DNA of 64,000 nucleotides from Niallia circulans (GCF_007273535.1 NZ_RIBP01000004.1:558001-622000); one strand, 5' to 3'. Shown: positions 35,703 through 44,902, counted from the first letter of the stretch. Numbers and translations: made by a program. The notes: generated from the sequence alone by a model not told the origin.

Positions 35703-38438
35703 TTAATGCTTGCTATAAGACAGCTTTCCTGGACTCGTAAGCCAGTCATATTGAAGCAGACGCAACTCAAATAATCTAAGCGGATCATGGAACATTTCCG
35801 GGTTATTCTTCAACCGTTCCAGTAGTTCCTGATATTCGTGGATCTCGACATTCTTATCCTCTACCGTCTTTTGAAGAACATCATATGGATTGCTAAAGAA
35901 GATATGGATATCTCCTGCCAGCCCATTCTCATAGAAGTCAAACTGTAATAGAAAAGCATCAACAATATTTTGAGCAACCTCTGTAAAATCCTCTGTCTCC
36001 AGATATTTGTGATATCTTGTATGAAGCATCTTTTTATTTTGTGGAATACTGCCAAACAGCTTGCCAGCACTCTTCAGCAATACTTGTGATGGCTTCAAGC
36101 GAAGTAAAATATTCGCTTTGTCGATTCTGATACTGTTTGTGAACCTGCGTGCATCTCTTTTCCAATCATCCAAAATAGAAAAGTCACATTGAAGTGCCAG
36201 TTGTTCCTCTTCATATAACCCATTAAAGCCCTCGCAAAGTTCATTCAAGAAATACTGACTTTCGTTCAACTGCTCTTGGGACAGCCTAATCCAATCATTT
36301 ATCCTGTCGTAAACCTTTGGCAGCAATGTTTTGTGGACATATTGGTCGATTTCCTTATTCATTTTATCATTAAGCTCAATATGAATTTTCCCGAAATCGC
36401 TGTCCTCCTTCACGAAGTCCTTGCAATCTCTTAATATTTTCGGAATTTCCGCCATAATTTCCCTTGTTGTAGTGTCTTTAATATCTTCAAAGGCGTTTAC
36501 GATAGTACGTGTTTTTTCCGCTTCCATATCTGACAGCTGGTTATTTGCACCTGAAAGCTTGCTGACAATCTCTTCATACATCCGCAATGTTGTATAAAGA
36601 CTTTCCTCCATTTCCAATCTTTTTTCAAAAAGGCTGGTCAGCAAATCTTGAACAATCGCAATGCTTTTGACTGTACGCTCTTCCGCAAGATTTCTTTCTG
36701 CGAAGTGCCTTCTGTAAAAGCTGCTAATATCATTAAGCTGAATACTGCGATCATTTTCTTTTGAATAAAGGAAAACAGCACTGTTTGGAAAATATTGATC
36801 AATTGCTGCTGTTGCCTTTTGCAGTCTTTTGGCTGCTACTTTTTCATTTTCCGCTTCATCTGCATAAATTAAGAATTGAATGGTCAGATGTGGAGCCTTT
36901 TCCTTCCAATCTAGCAATCTTTCATAATCACTCGATTGGAAAAGCGACCTTTCATTTATTACAAAAAGGAGACTGTCTGCCAACAAGGCGTAGTCCGCAT
37001 ACTTTTCTTGATGCGGGAATGGCAGTGTTGTTATAGCCCAATTATTTTCATGTAAAAAAGCTGACGGTGCATATAAATGGAAGATTCTCGTATCTTCGCC
37101 ATACCTTGCATACGAAAGCTGTTCCTCATAAAAATCAGACAATGTGTCAATAGGACGAACACCTTCTTCTGTTACTTCCGCCATTTCTAAATAATCTTGA
37201 TCTTGGATAGATATCAAACTGTTTGTGTCCTCAGACAGCAATGTTTCCCCAACAAGCTCATTGATGCAAGAATTTACACCACTGCCAGGTGAGCCGATAA
37301 TGAGAAGCTGATGGCTTTCAGAAGGAATTTGCTCCACGACTTTTTGCGAGAACTTTTTGTCAATAATAATGTCATTGTTTTGCGCCCAGATTGTAATGGA
37401 TTGCAGTAATTGCATAATTTCTTTCAAGTCAACAGCAGCATCTGCATGATTAATTAAATGCTCGGAAGTGCTGATGATATCCATTTCAATCGTTCCAGGG
37501 AACATTTCATTCCAAGCCAGAACAGCAGATGCAGCAGTGATTAAACGACTGTTAGTTGCTGTTACTAATAAATTGCTTAAAATAGCAGGTACAAGCCCTC
37601 TAATTTCCTTTATCGGATAAGCAGAGCTAATTAAATGTAAATAGGCGTTCTCTAACACCTTAGGAAGCTCTTTCCACTCTTCTGCTTCCTCCCAATGAAG
37701 ATTGTGAAACAGCTGATTGAAGTCTCTCAGCCATGCTAAGTAAAAAGGGCTGCTTTCATAGTTTGCCCAAATTGCTGTACACAGTTTTTCGAATAGCCTT
37801 TGATCTAGCTCTGAAACACTTCTGATGCTCTCCATAAAATAACCGGGCTCATGCTCTGCGATAACACCGATTTTCGCATATTGAATTAATGCTTCATACC
37901 ATTTTAAGGAATTGGTTCTGTCGCCTTCCTTAACAGCCAGTTCAATCGCATCTTCCCAGTTTTCATTTTCCTCGAAATAAGCCTTTGCAAGCATCGTCAT
38001 ATTGGCATAATCAGGATTTGTTGCAAGCAAGCTTTTGATTGTATGCTGTGCCATATCGTGATTGCCTTTTTCAATATATAAGGCAAACAGCTGCATGGAT
38101 ATTTCTGTATTTAATAATTCTGAATCAGACAATACAGCCTTATAGATGCTTTCCGCTGTCGATAACTCACCAAGCTCCATATAAGCATCAGCCAAGTTTT
38201 TCTTCGCCCAAGGCTCAAGCTCGTTTGCAATATTCTCCCACTTGAATATTGCTGATTCATAGTCATGAACTAGAAAATATAATTCACCCTGTGCAAAACG
38301 GATAGAGGTAAGGTCAGGCACATTTTTTCGTTGCTCAGCAATATACAATTGACCGAGCACCTCAATTGGCGGCTCTTCTCTATCCATCGTCAATCCTTCA
38401 TAATATGATTTATTAATTAATTTCTTTTCTAATGTCAT
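35703..38438 (-). CDS. Large TPR protein with degenerate dynamin-like GTPase domain
   Basis: 911 residues; ATG with GGGGGAAG upstream. N-terminal helical repeats resembling TPR (about 40-180, e.g. AYMELGELSTAESIYKAVL), a mixed helical middle, a P-loop-like motif GSPGSGVNS at 382-390 with Val where the Walker Lys should be, a DxPG-like site changed to TLPF (471-474) and a G4-like site changed to IYADEAE (524-530). Long helices follow (about 600-760), as in dynamin-like stalks. It looks like a pseudo-GTPase that could remodel or sense membrane. No signal peptide. I do not recognise a named family; the function is unknown. Confidence 0.6.
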   Translation of the reverse strand: MTLEKKLINKSYYEGLTMDREEPPIEVLGQLYIAEQRKNVPDLTSIRFAQGELYFLVHDYESAIFKWENIANELEPWAKKNLADAYMELGELSTAESIYKAVLSDSELLNTEISMQLFALYIEKGNHDMAQHTIKSLLATNPDYANMTMLAKAYFEENENWEDAIELAVKEGDRTNSLKWYEALIQYAKIGVIAEHEPGYFMESIRSVSELDQRLFEKLCTAIWANYESSPFYLAWLRDFNQLFHNLHWEEAEEWKELPKVLENAYLHLISSAYPIKEIRGLVPAILSNLLVTATNSRLITAASAVLAWNEMFPGTIEMDIISTSEHLINHADAAVDLKEIMQLLQSITIWAQNNDIIIDKKFSQKVVEQIPSESHQLLIIGSPGSGVNSCINELVGETLLSEDTNSLISIQDQDYLEMAEVTEEGVRPIDTLSDFYEEQLSYARYGEDTRIFHLYAPSAFLHENNWAITTLPFPHQEKYADYALLADSLLFVINERSLFQSSDYERLLDWKEKAPHLTIQFLIYADEAENEKVAAKRLQKATAAIDQYFPNSAVFLYSKENDRSIQLNDISSFYRRHFAERNLAEERTVKSIAIVQDLLTSLFEKRLEMEESLYTTLRMYEEIVSKLSGANNQLSDMEAEKTRTIVNAFEDIKDTTTREIMAEIPKILRDCKDFVKEDSDFGKIHIELNDKMNKEIDQYVHKTLLPKVYDRINDWIRLSQEQLNESQYFLNELCEGFNGLYEEEQLALQCDFSILDDWKRDARRFTNSIRIDKANILLRLKPSQVLLKSAGKLFGSIPQNKKMLHTRYHKYLETEDFTEVAQNIVDAFLLQFDFYENGLAGDIHIFFSNPYDVLQKTVEDKNVEIHEYQELLERLKNNPEMFHDPLRLFELRLLQYDWLTSPGKLSYSKH

Positions 38439-38734
38439 AACTTCCCCCTGTTATTCATTAAGAATGTTGATAGTTAGTTTTTCTTCATCCTCATAATCAC
38501 GTTTTTTAGCTCTTTATCTATCCAACTGTAATATTATGCAAATAAAACAGCAATCATAACTAATGGCTTTGTCCATACTTCCTTTTATTGTAGCAAAGAC
38601 ATCTGTTTCGTACATTTCGGCAATTGTTCATTTATGTTACAAAACATTTACTTATATTTATAACACTAGATTACTAAAATTCTCGCACGTCTCTCTAGTG
38701 CCTATATACCCTTTCTCTTCTTAAGCTAACAGGA
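38439..38734. promoter_or_regulatory. 296-bp upstream region of the large TPR gene
   Basis: Nothing gene-like is seen. A weak minus-strand promoter (TTATGA, 17 bp, TAATAT) can be read about 100 bp before the ATG. A 7-bp dyad CACTAGA/TCTAGTG near 38666-38700 is present. The region is AT-rich. Confidence 0.3.
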
Positions 38735-38767
38735 CAAAAAAAAGAATCAGCATTATGCCGATTCTTT
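38735..38767 (-). terminator. Terminator of the 64-residue membrane protein gene
   Basis: AAAGAATC and GATTCTTT enclose a small GC-closed loop, followed on the minus strand by a U-run (A735-A740). It overlaps the stop codon of the gene by 2 nt. Confidence 0.85.
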
Positions 38768-38960
38768 ACTTATTCCTGTCATTATCATCTTTTTCAATCT
38801 TTTCAACAGGAGATTGGCCATGCCAGTCTTCCCTTCTACGGCGTCGGCGCTTTCTAATCTGTATCACGGCAGCGACGACTATAATAATAAAGATGATTGC
38901 TATTGGGAAACCAAATACCCCATAAAATATACTAAATACTCCATTTAAAAAATCATTCAT
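38766..38960 (-). CDS. Small single-pass membrane protein
   Basis: 64 residues from ATG 38958-38960, since AAGGAGG lies 7 bases upstream and the longer in-frame start lies within that site. One helix (about 14-36, with PIAIIFIIIVVAAVIQI) followed by a run of arginines (RKRRRRRREDW) and an acidic C-terminus. Positive-inside rule puts the tail in the cytoplasm. Monocistronic with its own terminator. Function unknown. Confidence 0.72.
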   Translation of the reverse strand: MNDFLNGVFSIFYGVFGFPIAIIFIIIVVAAVIQIRKRRRRRREDWHGQSPVEKIEKDDNDRNK

Positions 38961-39086
38961 TGTACTACCTCCTTCGCCCATTCTTCAATGATGAAGAAAT
39001 ACGTTCCGTTCTATGTATCCATGTAGATAATATTCCCTAATCCTCTCATTTTAAACTCCGTTCTTTTTAATCCAATAAAAAAACAC

Positions 39087-39119
39087 AAAAAAAGCGTGGT
39101 GAGATTCACCCGCTTTTTT
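39087..39119 (-). terminator. Terminator after ylbL
   Basis: AAAAAGCG-GGTGA and TCACC-CGCTTTTT form a stem with one bulge, followed by a minus-strand U-run. Confidence 0.8.
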
Positions 39120-39126
39120 CTGTCTA

Positions 39127-40164
39127 TTATTTTGCTGGAAGCTTCTCCAAGTAGTCTATTGCATCTTGTAATGTACTGACAGGCACGATTTTGATGTCAT
39201 CATAGCCTTCCTTTTTTACTTGTGCTTTAATTTCCTGCTCATTTGTATCAACGCTAGTTATGTCCTCTGGATAGAAGAATATATCTACATCAGCTTTATG
39301 TGCGGCAACGATTTTATGCTTTATGCCACCAATTTGGCCAACATTCCCTTTAGCATCCATTGTTCCTGTACCAGCTACTTTATAGCCTTTCGTCAAATCT
39401 TCCTTGACTAATTGATTATATATTTCTAATGAGAACATGAGCCCTGCTGACGGACCGCCAATATTATCACTGTTTATTTTTACATTAACAGAAGGATCAA
39501 TCGACATATTGTTTTCTGGATTTATTCCTATACCGACTTGGCCTGTCTTCTTATCAAGCACAATCATTTCTACCGTCGCCTTTTCCTCCTTGTTGTTATG
39601 TGTATATTCTAATACTACCTTGTCACCAGCTTTTTTATCCTTTAAGTATGCAATCAAATCCGTTGCTTCTGTAAATGCCTTCCCATCCGCCTGATGGATG
39701 ATATCCCCAACATGAATAACTGATTTTGCTTTCGATGTTTCCAAAACTCCTGCTACAAAGATACCGTTATAATCATATTCAACTTTTTCATCAGCAGCAG
39801 CTAGACTGGAAATAATAGCATTTTGTTTTGAACTGTCCATCATATGGAGCAGCAAAGAATTATATTCCTCATCTGAAAGGTCGCCCTTTACTTCTTCTTC
39901 TTTTTTGATTTCTGTATGAGGAGCCAATAATCCATAAAGCAGTATGTAAGGATTACTTGCTTTAATAGAATAAACCGTTGTTAAGTTTAAACTGCCTGCT
40001 TCTGTCTTATCCCCATCCTCTACAGTAACTTTTTCCGCAAGTGGTTCAATAGAACCTGGCTGATTTAAATAATAAGGAGTTGGAATGAAGAATAATACTA
40101 GCAAAATCCCCATTAGTATAAATAAACTTATTTTTAATTTTGTGCTCTGCCCTTTTTGTTTCAT
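39127..40164 (-). CDS. ylbL: YlbL/SepM-type PDZ-Lon membrane protease
   Basis: About 345 residues from ATG 40162-40164 or the GTG one codon earlier, with AAGGAG upstream. N-terminal transmembrane helix (about 13-32), a PDZ domain (about 115-200) and a C-terminal Lon-type protease domain with catalytic Ser in DNIGGPSAGLMFSLE and catalytic Lys in GGIKHKIVAAHKADV. Members degrade regulatory proteins outside the membrane; YlbL degrades the DNA-damage checkpoint protein YneA in B. subtilis, SepM cuts a pheromone in Streptococcus. Which substrate applies here is unknown. Confidence 0.93.
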   Translation of the reverse strand: MKQKGQSTKLKISLFILMGILLVLFFIPTPYYLNQPGSIEPLAEKVTVEDGDKTEAGSLNLTTVYSIKASNPYILLYGLLAPHTEIKKEEEVKGDLSDEEYNSLLLHMMDSSKQNAIISSLAAADEKVEYDYNGIFVAGVLETSKAKSVIHVGDIIHQADGKAFTEATDLIAYLKDKKAGDKVVLEYTHNNKEEKATVEMIVLDKKTGQVGIGINPENNMSIDPSVNVKINSDNIGGPSAGLMFSLEIYNQLVKEDLTKGYKVAGTGTMDAKGNVGQIGGIKHKIVAAHKADVDIFFYPEDITSVDTNEQEIKAQVKKEGYDDIKIVPVSTLQDAIDYLEKLPAK

Positions 40165-40253
40165 CACGAAATATAACTCCTTACTGTCTTTTCTGGTATT
40201 CTTTTTTATAACATAAAATAAATATTGGTACATTAAAAAATGATGTAAAACAC

Positions 40254-41648
40254 TTAGATACCCGTATCAAGCACCCTTTTTAAAATGCTAATACCCATGG
40301 TTATTTCCTCCGGGGAAACACCGCCATAGCCTAAAACAGCAAGATGCATATGCTTGCCCTTTTGCATGCTGTATTGTTCAACAGGATATATACAAACACC
40401 GTCCTGCTTCATTCTTTTCATGATATCCTCTGTAAAATGAACACCTGGAAATTCGACAACAAGATGCATTCCAGCTGCTTTTCCAATGATTTTTGCATCA
40501 GGAAAATAGCGTTTGATACCATCAACAAGCACTTGCCTTCGCTCTTGATAAATTTTCTTCATTTTACGAATATGCCTATCAAAATGCCCTTCCTTCATAA
40601 AACGAGCGAGCACATATTGTTCAATGGTAGACGTGTGTCTGTCATTAAACCATTTAAGCTGTTGAAATTCATGCAATAAATTACGCGGTAAAACAACGTA
40701 TCCAATTCTTAAAGCTGGGGATAATATTTTGCTGAACGTACCGACATACAGGACATGCTGCTGGTCAATTCCCTGCATCGAGGGCACAGGAGCCCCTTCA
40801 TATGTAAATTCACTGTCATAATCATCCTCCACAATATAACAGCCACTTCGTCTTGCATACTCAATCAGCATTAATCTTCGCTGGATGGATAAAATACCAC
40901 CTAAAGGAAACTGGTGAGAAGGAATGACAAAAAGGAAGTTAGGGGCATCTTCAGGCAACTGCTCGGGTATTATTCCATTTTCATCAACAGGCACTGGATA
41001 CACCTTTGCATTTGCCATCGCAAAAATGTTTCTCATTTCATCTGCAACAGGATCCTCTGATGCAATGAAGCCATCAGGACTCAAGAGCATCTCTGTAATG
41101 ATCCGCAAAGCCTGCGTTGCCCCTGAGGTAATTATGATTTGATCTGAATCACATTTAACTCCTCTTGCCTTGCGTAAATACTGGGCAAGTACATTTCTTA
41201 GTTCCTGGACTCCTCTGGGATCACTATAGCCGAATATATGCTGAGGCGAGTCCATGCATACTTCTTTTGTAAGCTGGCCCCATTTTTTTCTTGGAAAATA
41301 ATCAGTTGCCGGATTACCACCGCGAAAATCAATATATGGCTTTTCCGTCGAAAAAAAATCTTTATGCAAATTTTCATGCTCCATATGCTTAATGGTAGTA
41401 AGTGTCGTTCCCTTTGAAACATATGTGCCTGCCTTTGGCTTGACCTCTAAAAAGCCTTCGGCTATTAATCGGTCATAAGCTTCCATAGCAATATTGCGTG
41501 AGACACCGATAGTTGCAGAAAGCTCTCTTGTTGACAGCAATTTCTGTCCTTCTTTTAAGCTATTGCCAAGGATACTTGTTCTTATTTGTTCATAAATTTG
41601 CTGTGTTAAGGATATTGAACTTGACCTATCTACTGTAATAAATATCAT
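40254..41648 (-). CDS. MocR-type GntR regulator with aminotransferase domain
   Basis: 464 residues. GntR winged helix at about 12-75 (IRTSILGNSLKEGQKL, TRELSATIGVSRNIAMEAYDRL) fused to a fold-type I aminotransferase that binds PLP, with a probable Lys in VGTFSKILSPALRIGYV and Asp/Tyr sites VEDDYDSEF. MocR proteins such as PdxR and GabR regulate vitamin B6 or amino acid genes. Divergent from a racemase gene, which is likely its target. RBS AAGGTGG. TyrB-like activity alone is unlikely given the DNA-binding domain. Confidence 0.92.
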   Translation of the reverse strand: MIFITVDRSSSISLTQQIYEQIRTSILGNSLKEGQKLLSTRELSATIGVSRNIAMEAYDRLIAEGFLEVKPKAGTYVSKGTTLTTIKHMEHENLHKDFFSTEKPYIDFRGGNPATDYFPRKKWGQLTKEVCMDSPQHIFGYSDPRGVQELRNVLAQYLRKARGVKCDSDQIIITSGATQALRIITEMLLSPDGFIASEDPVADEMRNIFAMANAKVYPVPVDENGIIPEQLPEDAPNFLFVIPSHQFPLGGILSIQRRLMLIEYARRSGCYIVEDDYDSEFTYEGAPVPSMQGIDQQHVLYVGTFSKILSPALRIGYVVLPRNLLHEFQQLKWFNDRHTSTIEQYVLARFMKEGHFDRHIRKMKKIYQERRQVLVDGIKRYFPDAKIIGKAAGMHLVVEFPGVHFTEDIMKRMKQDGVCIYPVEQYSMQKGKHMHLAVLGYGGVSPEEITMGISILKRVLDTGI

Positions 41649-41671
41649 ACTAAGCCACCTTCATATGAACT

Positions 41672-41713
41672 GGCACTATTAAAGTTTATAAAATGTGGTC
41701 CTACTTTATACCA
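41672..41713. promoter_or_regulatory. Candidate MocR operator between the regulator and the racemase
   Basis: Two similar direct repeats, GGcaCTATTAAAG (41672) and GGtcCTACTTTAT (41697), start 25 bp apart, the second followed by ATACCA (41708-41713). MocR regulators bind paired direct repeats. The site sits between divergent genes whose coding sequences are 110 bp apart. Confidence 0.4.
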
Positions 41714-41758
41714 GAATAGCATGTTATGCTTTTGAAAACTATAAACAAAGGAGAAAAC

Positions 41759-42454
41759 ATGAAAACAATTGGACTAATCGGCGGACTTAGCTGGGAATCA
41801 ACAGCAGACTATTATCAAATCATTAATACTTTAGTGAAAGAAGAGCTTGGAGGATTAAATTCTGCAAAATGTTTAATCTATTCCTTTAATATGGAGGAAA
41901 TGGCTGTTCTTCAGCGTGAAGGAAAATGGGAACAAGCAGCTCAATTAATGGAAGATGCAGCCAAAACATTGGAAACGGGCGGTGCAGAGGTTATCCTTAT
42001 TTGCACGAACACGATGCATAAGGTGGCACAAGAGGTGCAAGAAGCGATTTCCGTTCCCCTTATTCACATTGCGCAATCAACTGCACGAAGCATTACAACA
42101 AAAGGTCTTAAAAAAGTTGGTTTGCTTGGAACGAAATTTACGATGGAGCAAGATTTCTATAAAGAAGTTCTTGATCAATACGGCATCGAAACAATCATTC
42201 CAGAAGCTGTTGAGAGAGAGGATATTCACTCAATCATTTTCGATGAGCTTTGCCAAGGAAAATTCTTCCCAGACTCGAAGGAACGTTATTTAGAAATCAT
42301 CCGTAAGCTTTGTGCTGATGGTGCAGAAGGAATTATTCTTGGATGTACAGAAATTCCCCTATTGATTAAGGATGAGGATATTGACATTCCTTTATTTAAC
42401 ACAACTTACCTTCATTCCAAAGAGGCTGTTGACTTCTCCTTTGGCAAGGAATAA
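41759..42454 (+). CDS. Aspartate/glutamate racemase family protein
   Basis: 231 residues from ATG 41759 with AAAGGAG upstream. Opening MKTIGLIGGLSWESTADYY and the two catalytic-cysteine motifs CTNTMHKV (about residue 83) and GCTEIPLL (about 193). The family interconverts L- and D-amino acids, usually aspartate, without PLP. Divergent from the MocR-type regulator, which likely controls it, so a role in D-amino acid use or supply is inferred. Confidence 0.92.
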   Translation: MKTIGLIGGLSWESTADYYQIINTLVKEELGGLNSAKCLIYSFNMEEMAVLQREGKWEQAAQLMEDAAKTLETGGAEVILICTNTMHKVAQEVQEAISVPLIHIAQSTARSITTKGLKKVGLLGTKFTMEQDFYKEVLDQYGIETIIPEAVEREDIHSIIFDELCQGKFFPDSKERYLEIIRKLCADGAEGIILGCTEIPLLIKDEDIDIPLFNTTYLHSKEAVDFSFGKE

Positions 42455-42459
42455 TCAAT

Positions 42460-42500
42460 AAAAAACTGCACCGTAAAAACTTACGGTGCAGTTAATTTTG
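42460..42500. terminator. Bidirectional terminator between racemase and RsbR-like genes
   Basis: AACTGCACCGTAA and TTACGGTGCAGTT form a perfect 13-bp stem with a 4-base loop, A-tract on one side and TTAATTTTG on the other. Serves both converging genes. Confidence 0.88.
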
Positions 42501-42528
42501 TTAGGAAAGGAAAATAAATGATTGCTAA

Positions 42529-43371
42529 TTACTCACTAAAAAATTCACTGTCTTGGGCAATCGCTTTGCTTAGTGTGGATGCAATGGAAATATCATTAAA
42601 GGATAATCCTAACTGAATCGCAGTTGTGGCAATCTCCGGCCTGATACCAGAAAGTGTGGAATGAACTCCAATTAAACTCAATCCATGAATCAGCTGAAAA
42701 ATTTGGTGTGCTACCATCGTGTCAATAATGATGACTCCAGACAAATCGATAAACAGCTGTGTAACCTTCTTGTCAGCACATTGTTTAATAGTATTTTCCA
42801 AAATAGCAGCAGCACGCGCTGTATCAATGTCGCCAACAAGCGGCAGCAATGCACGGTTTTTGCTGAGCAAAATAACAGGCGAGCTGAGTTCATTAATCAT
42901 TTCCTGTTGTGCCTGAAGCTGTTTAATGGAGTTTTCATGGAATTGTTCTGTAAATTGGACGATGACAATATCAAATATCCTCACTATGCTCCGATTCCAA
43001 GCTGTAATGCGTTCCTCTGGAACATCGTTCTGTTTCTGAAACTCCCTCACTACCTGAAAATATTGCTCTCTCGTTCGGATGAATTCTCTAATGATAAAAT
43101 GAATAGGAGTTTCTAAGTGCTCCTTATCGGAAGCAATGGCTACCACCCATTCCTGAAATTCCTTCAGAAAACTTTCCTCTTCCTCGATAAATACCTTTGC
43201 TAAGTAATAATGAAAATCGTTATTTTGCTTTTTTAATGTTCGGATAACCTCCAGATTATCGGAAGCGTATACACCGTTAGGATCTGTTCTATCCAAATTT
43301 GCATACCATTCATCAGTTAATCTGTCCGCATTTTCAATGAAATAGTTATATAACTGTTCATTCTTCTGCAA
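42529..43371 (-). CDS. RsbR-type stressosome protein (STAS)
   Basis: 280 residues from a TTG start with AGGTGGG upstream. The N-terminal globin-like part (about 1-150) is helical and varies between RsbR paralogues; the C-terminal STAS domain (about 165-275) contains FIDLSGVIIIDTMVAHQI, where the Thr in IDTM corresponds to a site phosphorylated by RsbT in RsbRA. Stressosome complexes of RsbR, RsbS and RsbT control sigma-B through RsbU. No other rsb gene is in the window, so it is probably an accessory sensor paralogue. Confidence 0.9.
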   Translation of the reverse strand: MQKNEQLYNYFIENADRLTDEWYANLDRTDPNGVYASDNLEVIRTLKKQNNDFHYYLAKVFIEEEESFLKEFQEWVVAIASDKEHLETPIHFIIREFIRTREQYFQVVREFQKQNDVPEERITAWNRSIVRIFDIVIVQFTEQFHENSIKQLQAQQEMINELSSPVILLSKNRALLPLVGDIDTARAAAILENTIKQCADKKVTQLFIDLSGVIIIDTMVAHQIFQLIHGLSLIGVHSTLSGIRPEIATTAIQLGLSFNDISIASTLSKAIAQDSEFFSE

Positions 43372-43522
43372 AATGTTCCCACCTATCTAAAATTTATGCT
43401 TGGAAATTTCAAAGGAAAAAACCGACTAATTATCTTCCTCTTCTTTAAACATCACTATTTAAAATTTTAATAATAAAGTGGGAATTTCGCAATTTTTTTT
43501 ATCATGAAACTTGAAATATTAT

Positions 43523-44374
43523 TTAAAGAACTAAACGAATAGTATTTCCAGACGGATCTTTAACATAGTAAGCATTATTATCCTGCTTCACCTCTGCATT
43601 CATATCTGTCAGTCTTGCAGCTATTTCCTCTCTTGCAGCATGACTTGGGACCTTCAAGTCAAAATATTTCATGCCAGGATTTGTTTCCTTCGGTGCAGGA
43701 GCACCAACTCCATTCCATGTATTAAGGCCGATATGGTGATGGTACTTGCCAGTAGATATAAAGAAGGCTTGTGTTCCATATTTCTGAACTATATCAAAGC
43801 CTAAGCCTTTCACATAGAAATCTGCCGTTTCCGCTAATTCGGCAACATGAAGATGAATATGTCCCATTTTTGTCTCTTTTGGCAAGCCATTCCACTGTAG
43901 TTGACTGCCTGAATCCAACACACCTTGAGCATCCATTTGTAACGTGTCCATTTTTACAAATTCTCCATCCCAAGCCCATTCATCCGCAGCACGGTCACGA
44001 TAAATTTCGATGCCATTTCCCTCTGGGTCTCCAAGATATAGTGCCTCACTTACATTATGGTCAGAAGCCCCTTGCAGCGGGTAGCCGCTTTCCAGTAAAT
44101 GCTGCAATTGCGCGCCAAGATCCTCTCTTGTCGGTACAAGAAGGGCAAAATGATATAATCCTGTTGTCCGTCTTCTTTTGTCTTCTGCTTCCTCAAGCTT
44201 TTCTAAATGTAACAACGCTGTTTTCCCGTCTGCACTTAAAGCTGCCTTGCTGTCAGTCTGCTCTAATATTTGAAAGCCGATAATCTCTTTATAAAAGGAA
44301 ATCATTTTTTCTAAATCTTTTACTTTTAACGTTATATGCTCTACATATAAATTTGGGTACTCATGAAAACTCAA
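43523..44374 (-). CDS. catE: CatE-like extradiol ring-cleaving dioxygenase
   Basis: 283 residues from TTG 44372-44374, supported by AGGAGG 7 bases upstream; the longer ATG start has no site. Two vicinal-oxygen-chelate domains; second-domain metal ligands in MGHIHLHVAEL (His), GKYHHHIGLNTW (His) and the Glu in GNGIEIYRD. The pattern follows B. subtilis CatE, a catechol-2,3-dioxygenase that removes catechol. Divergent from an HxlR-type regulator, the same arrangement as quinone-responsive genes in B. subtilis. Confidence 0.88.
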   Translation of the reverse strand: MSFHEYPNLYVEHITLKVKDLEKMISFYKEIIGFQILEQTDSKAALSADGKTALLHLEKLEEAEDKRRRTTGLYHFALLVPTREDLGAQLQHLLESGYPLQGASDHNVSEALYLGDPEGNGIEIYRDRAADEWAWDGEFVKMDTLQMDAQGVLDSGSQLQWNGLPKETKMGHIHLHVAELAETADFYVKGLGFDIVQKYGTQAFFISTGKYHHHIGLNTWNGVGAPAPKETNPGMKYFDLKVPSHAAREEIAARLTDMNAEVKQDNNAYYVKDPSGNTIRLVL

Positions 44375-44404
44375 GTGAACCCCTCCTATCGTTAATATCA
44401 TTTC

Positions 44405-44451
44405 ACTTACTTTATGTAAGTAATTATATTTTAATAAATAACAATTGTAAA
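44405..44451 (-). promoter_or_regulatory. catE promoter with downstream TTAC-N5-GTAA operator
   Basis: Minus-strand TTTACA (44446-44451), 17 bp, TATAAT (44423-44428). Just downstream, over the start of transcription, is the perfect dyad ACTTACtttatGTAAGT (44405-44421). A repressor bound there would block initiation. Confidence 0.65.
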
Positions 44452-44477
44452 GTAACTAATTTATAAATGATAATACT

Positions 44478-44506
44478 TTTACTTAAGGTAATAACTATTG
44501 TATAAT
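44478..44506 (+). promoter_or_regulatory. hxlR-type gene promoter with TTAC-N5-GTAA operator
   Basis: TTTACT (44478-44483), 17 bp, TATAAT (44501-44506). TTACttaagGTAA (44479-44491) has the same half-sites and spacing as the operator in front of catE, and covers the -35 element. This suggests the regulator represses itself and catE. Confidence 0.65.
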
Positions 44507-44528
44507 AGAAAAAAGGAGTGAATTTATC

Positions 44529-44840
44529 ATGAATCCATCTGTCATTTGTCCAAGGTTTGAAAAAGCCATGGGACTGCTAAGTCAGCGTTGGACTGGTTTG
44601 ATTATTTATCAGCTCCTAAATGGATCTCAGCGCTTCTGCACCATTGAATCATCTATTGGCATCAGCGGGCGTCTTCTTTCAGAAAGGCTTAAGGAATTAG
44701 AAAAACAAGGAATTGTCTTACGGGAAGTCTTCCCTGAAATTCCTGTGCGTATAGAATATTCTCTGACTGAAAAAGGCCGTTCATTACAGCCACTAATGAA
44801 CGAAATTGAAAAATGGTCGCAAACCTGGCTGGAGCCGTAA
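44529..44840 (+). CDS. HxlR-family repressor (YodB/CatR-like)
   Basis: 103 residues, winged helix. N-terminal Cys7 in NPSVICPRFEKAM lines up with Cys6 of B. subtilis YodB, which is alkylated or oxidised by quinones and diamide. Other motifs include LLSQRWTGLIIYQLLNGSQRF and ERLKELEKQGIVLREV. It has a GGAGTG ribosome binding site. Its divergent neighbour is catE and the same operator is found at both promoters, so quinone-responsive repression of catE is likely. Confidence 0.9.
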   Translation: MNPSVICPRFEKAMGLLSQRWTGLIIYQLLNGSQRFCTIESSIGISGRLLSERLKELEKQGIVLREVFPEIPVRIEYSLTEKGRSLQPLMNEIEKWSQTWLEP

Positions 44841-44902
44841 GCTGACAAAGCACACTGTTTGTGTCCAGTTTAGTATTTCCGCCTTGACACAAACACATGA
44901 AC

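Noticed and set aside
43372..43522. Sigma-B promoter before the RsbR-like gene
   Set aside because: A GTTTAA-like element is present, but the RsbR gene is transcribed away from it and no GGGTAT follows.
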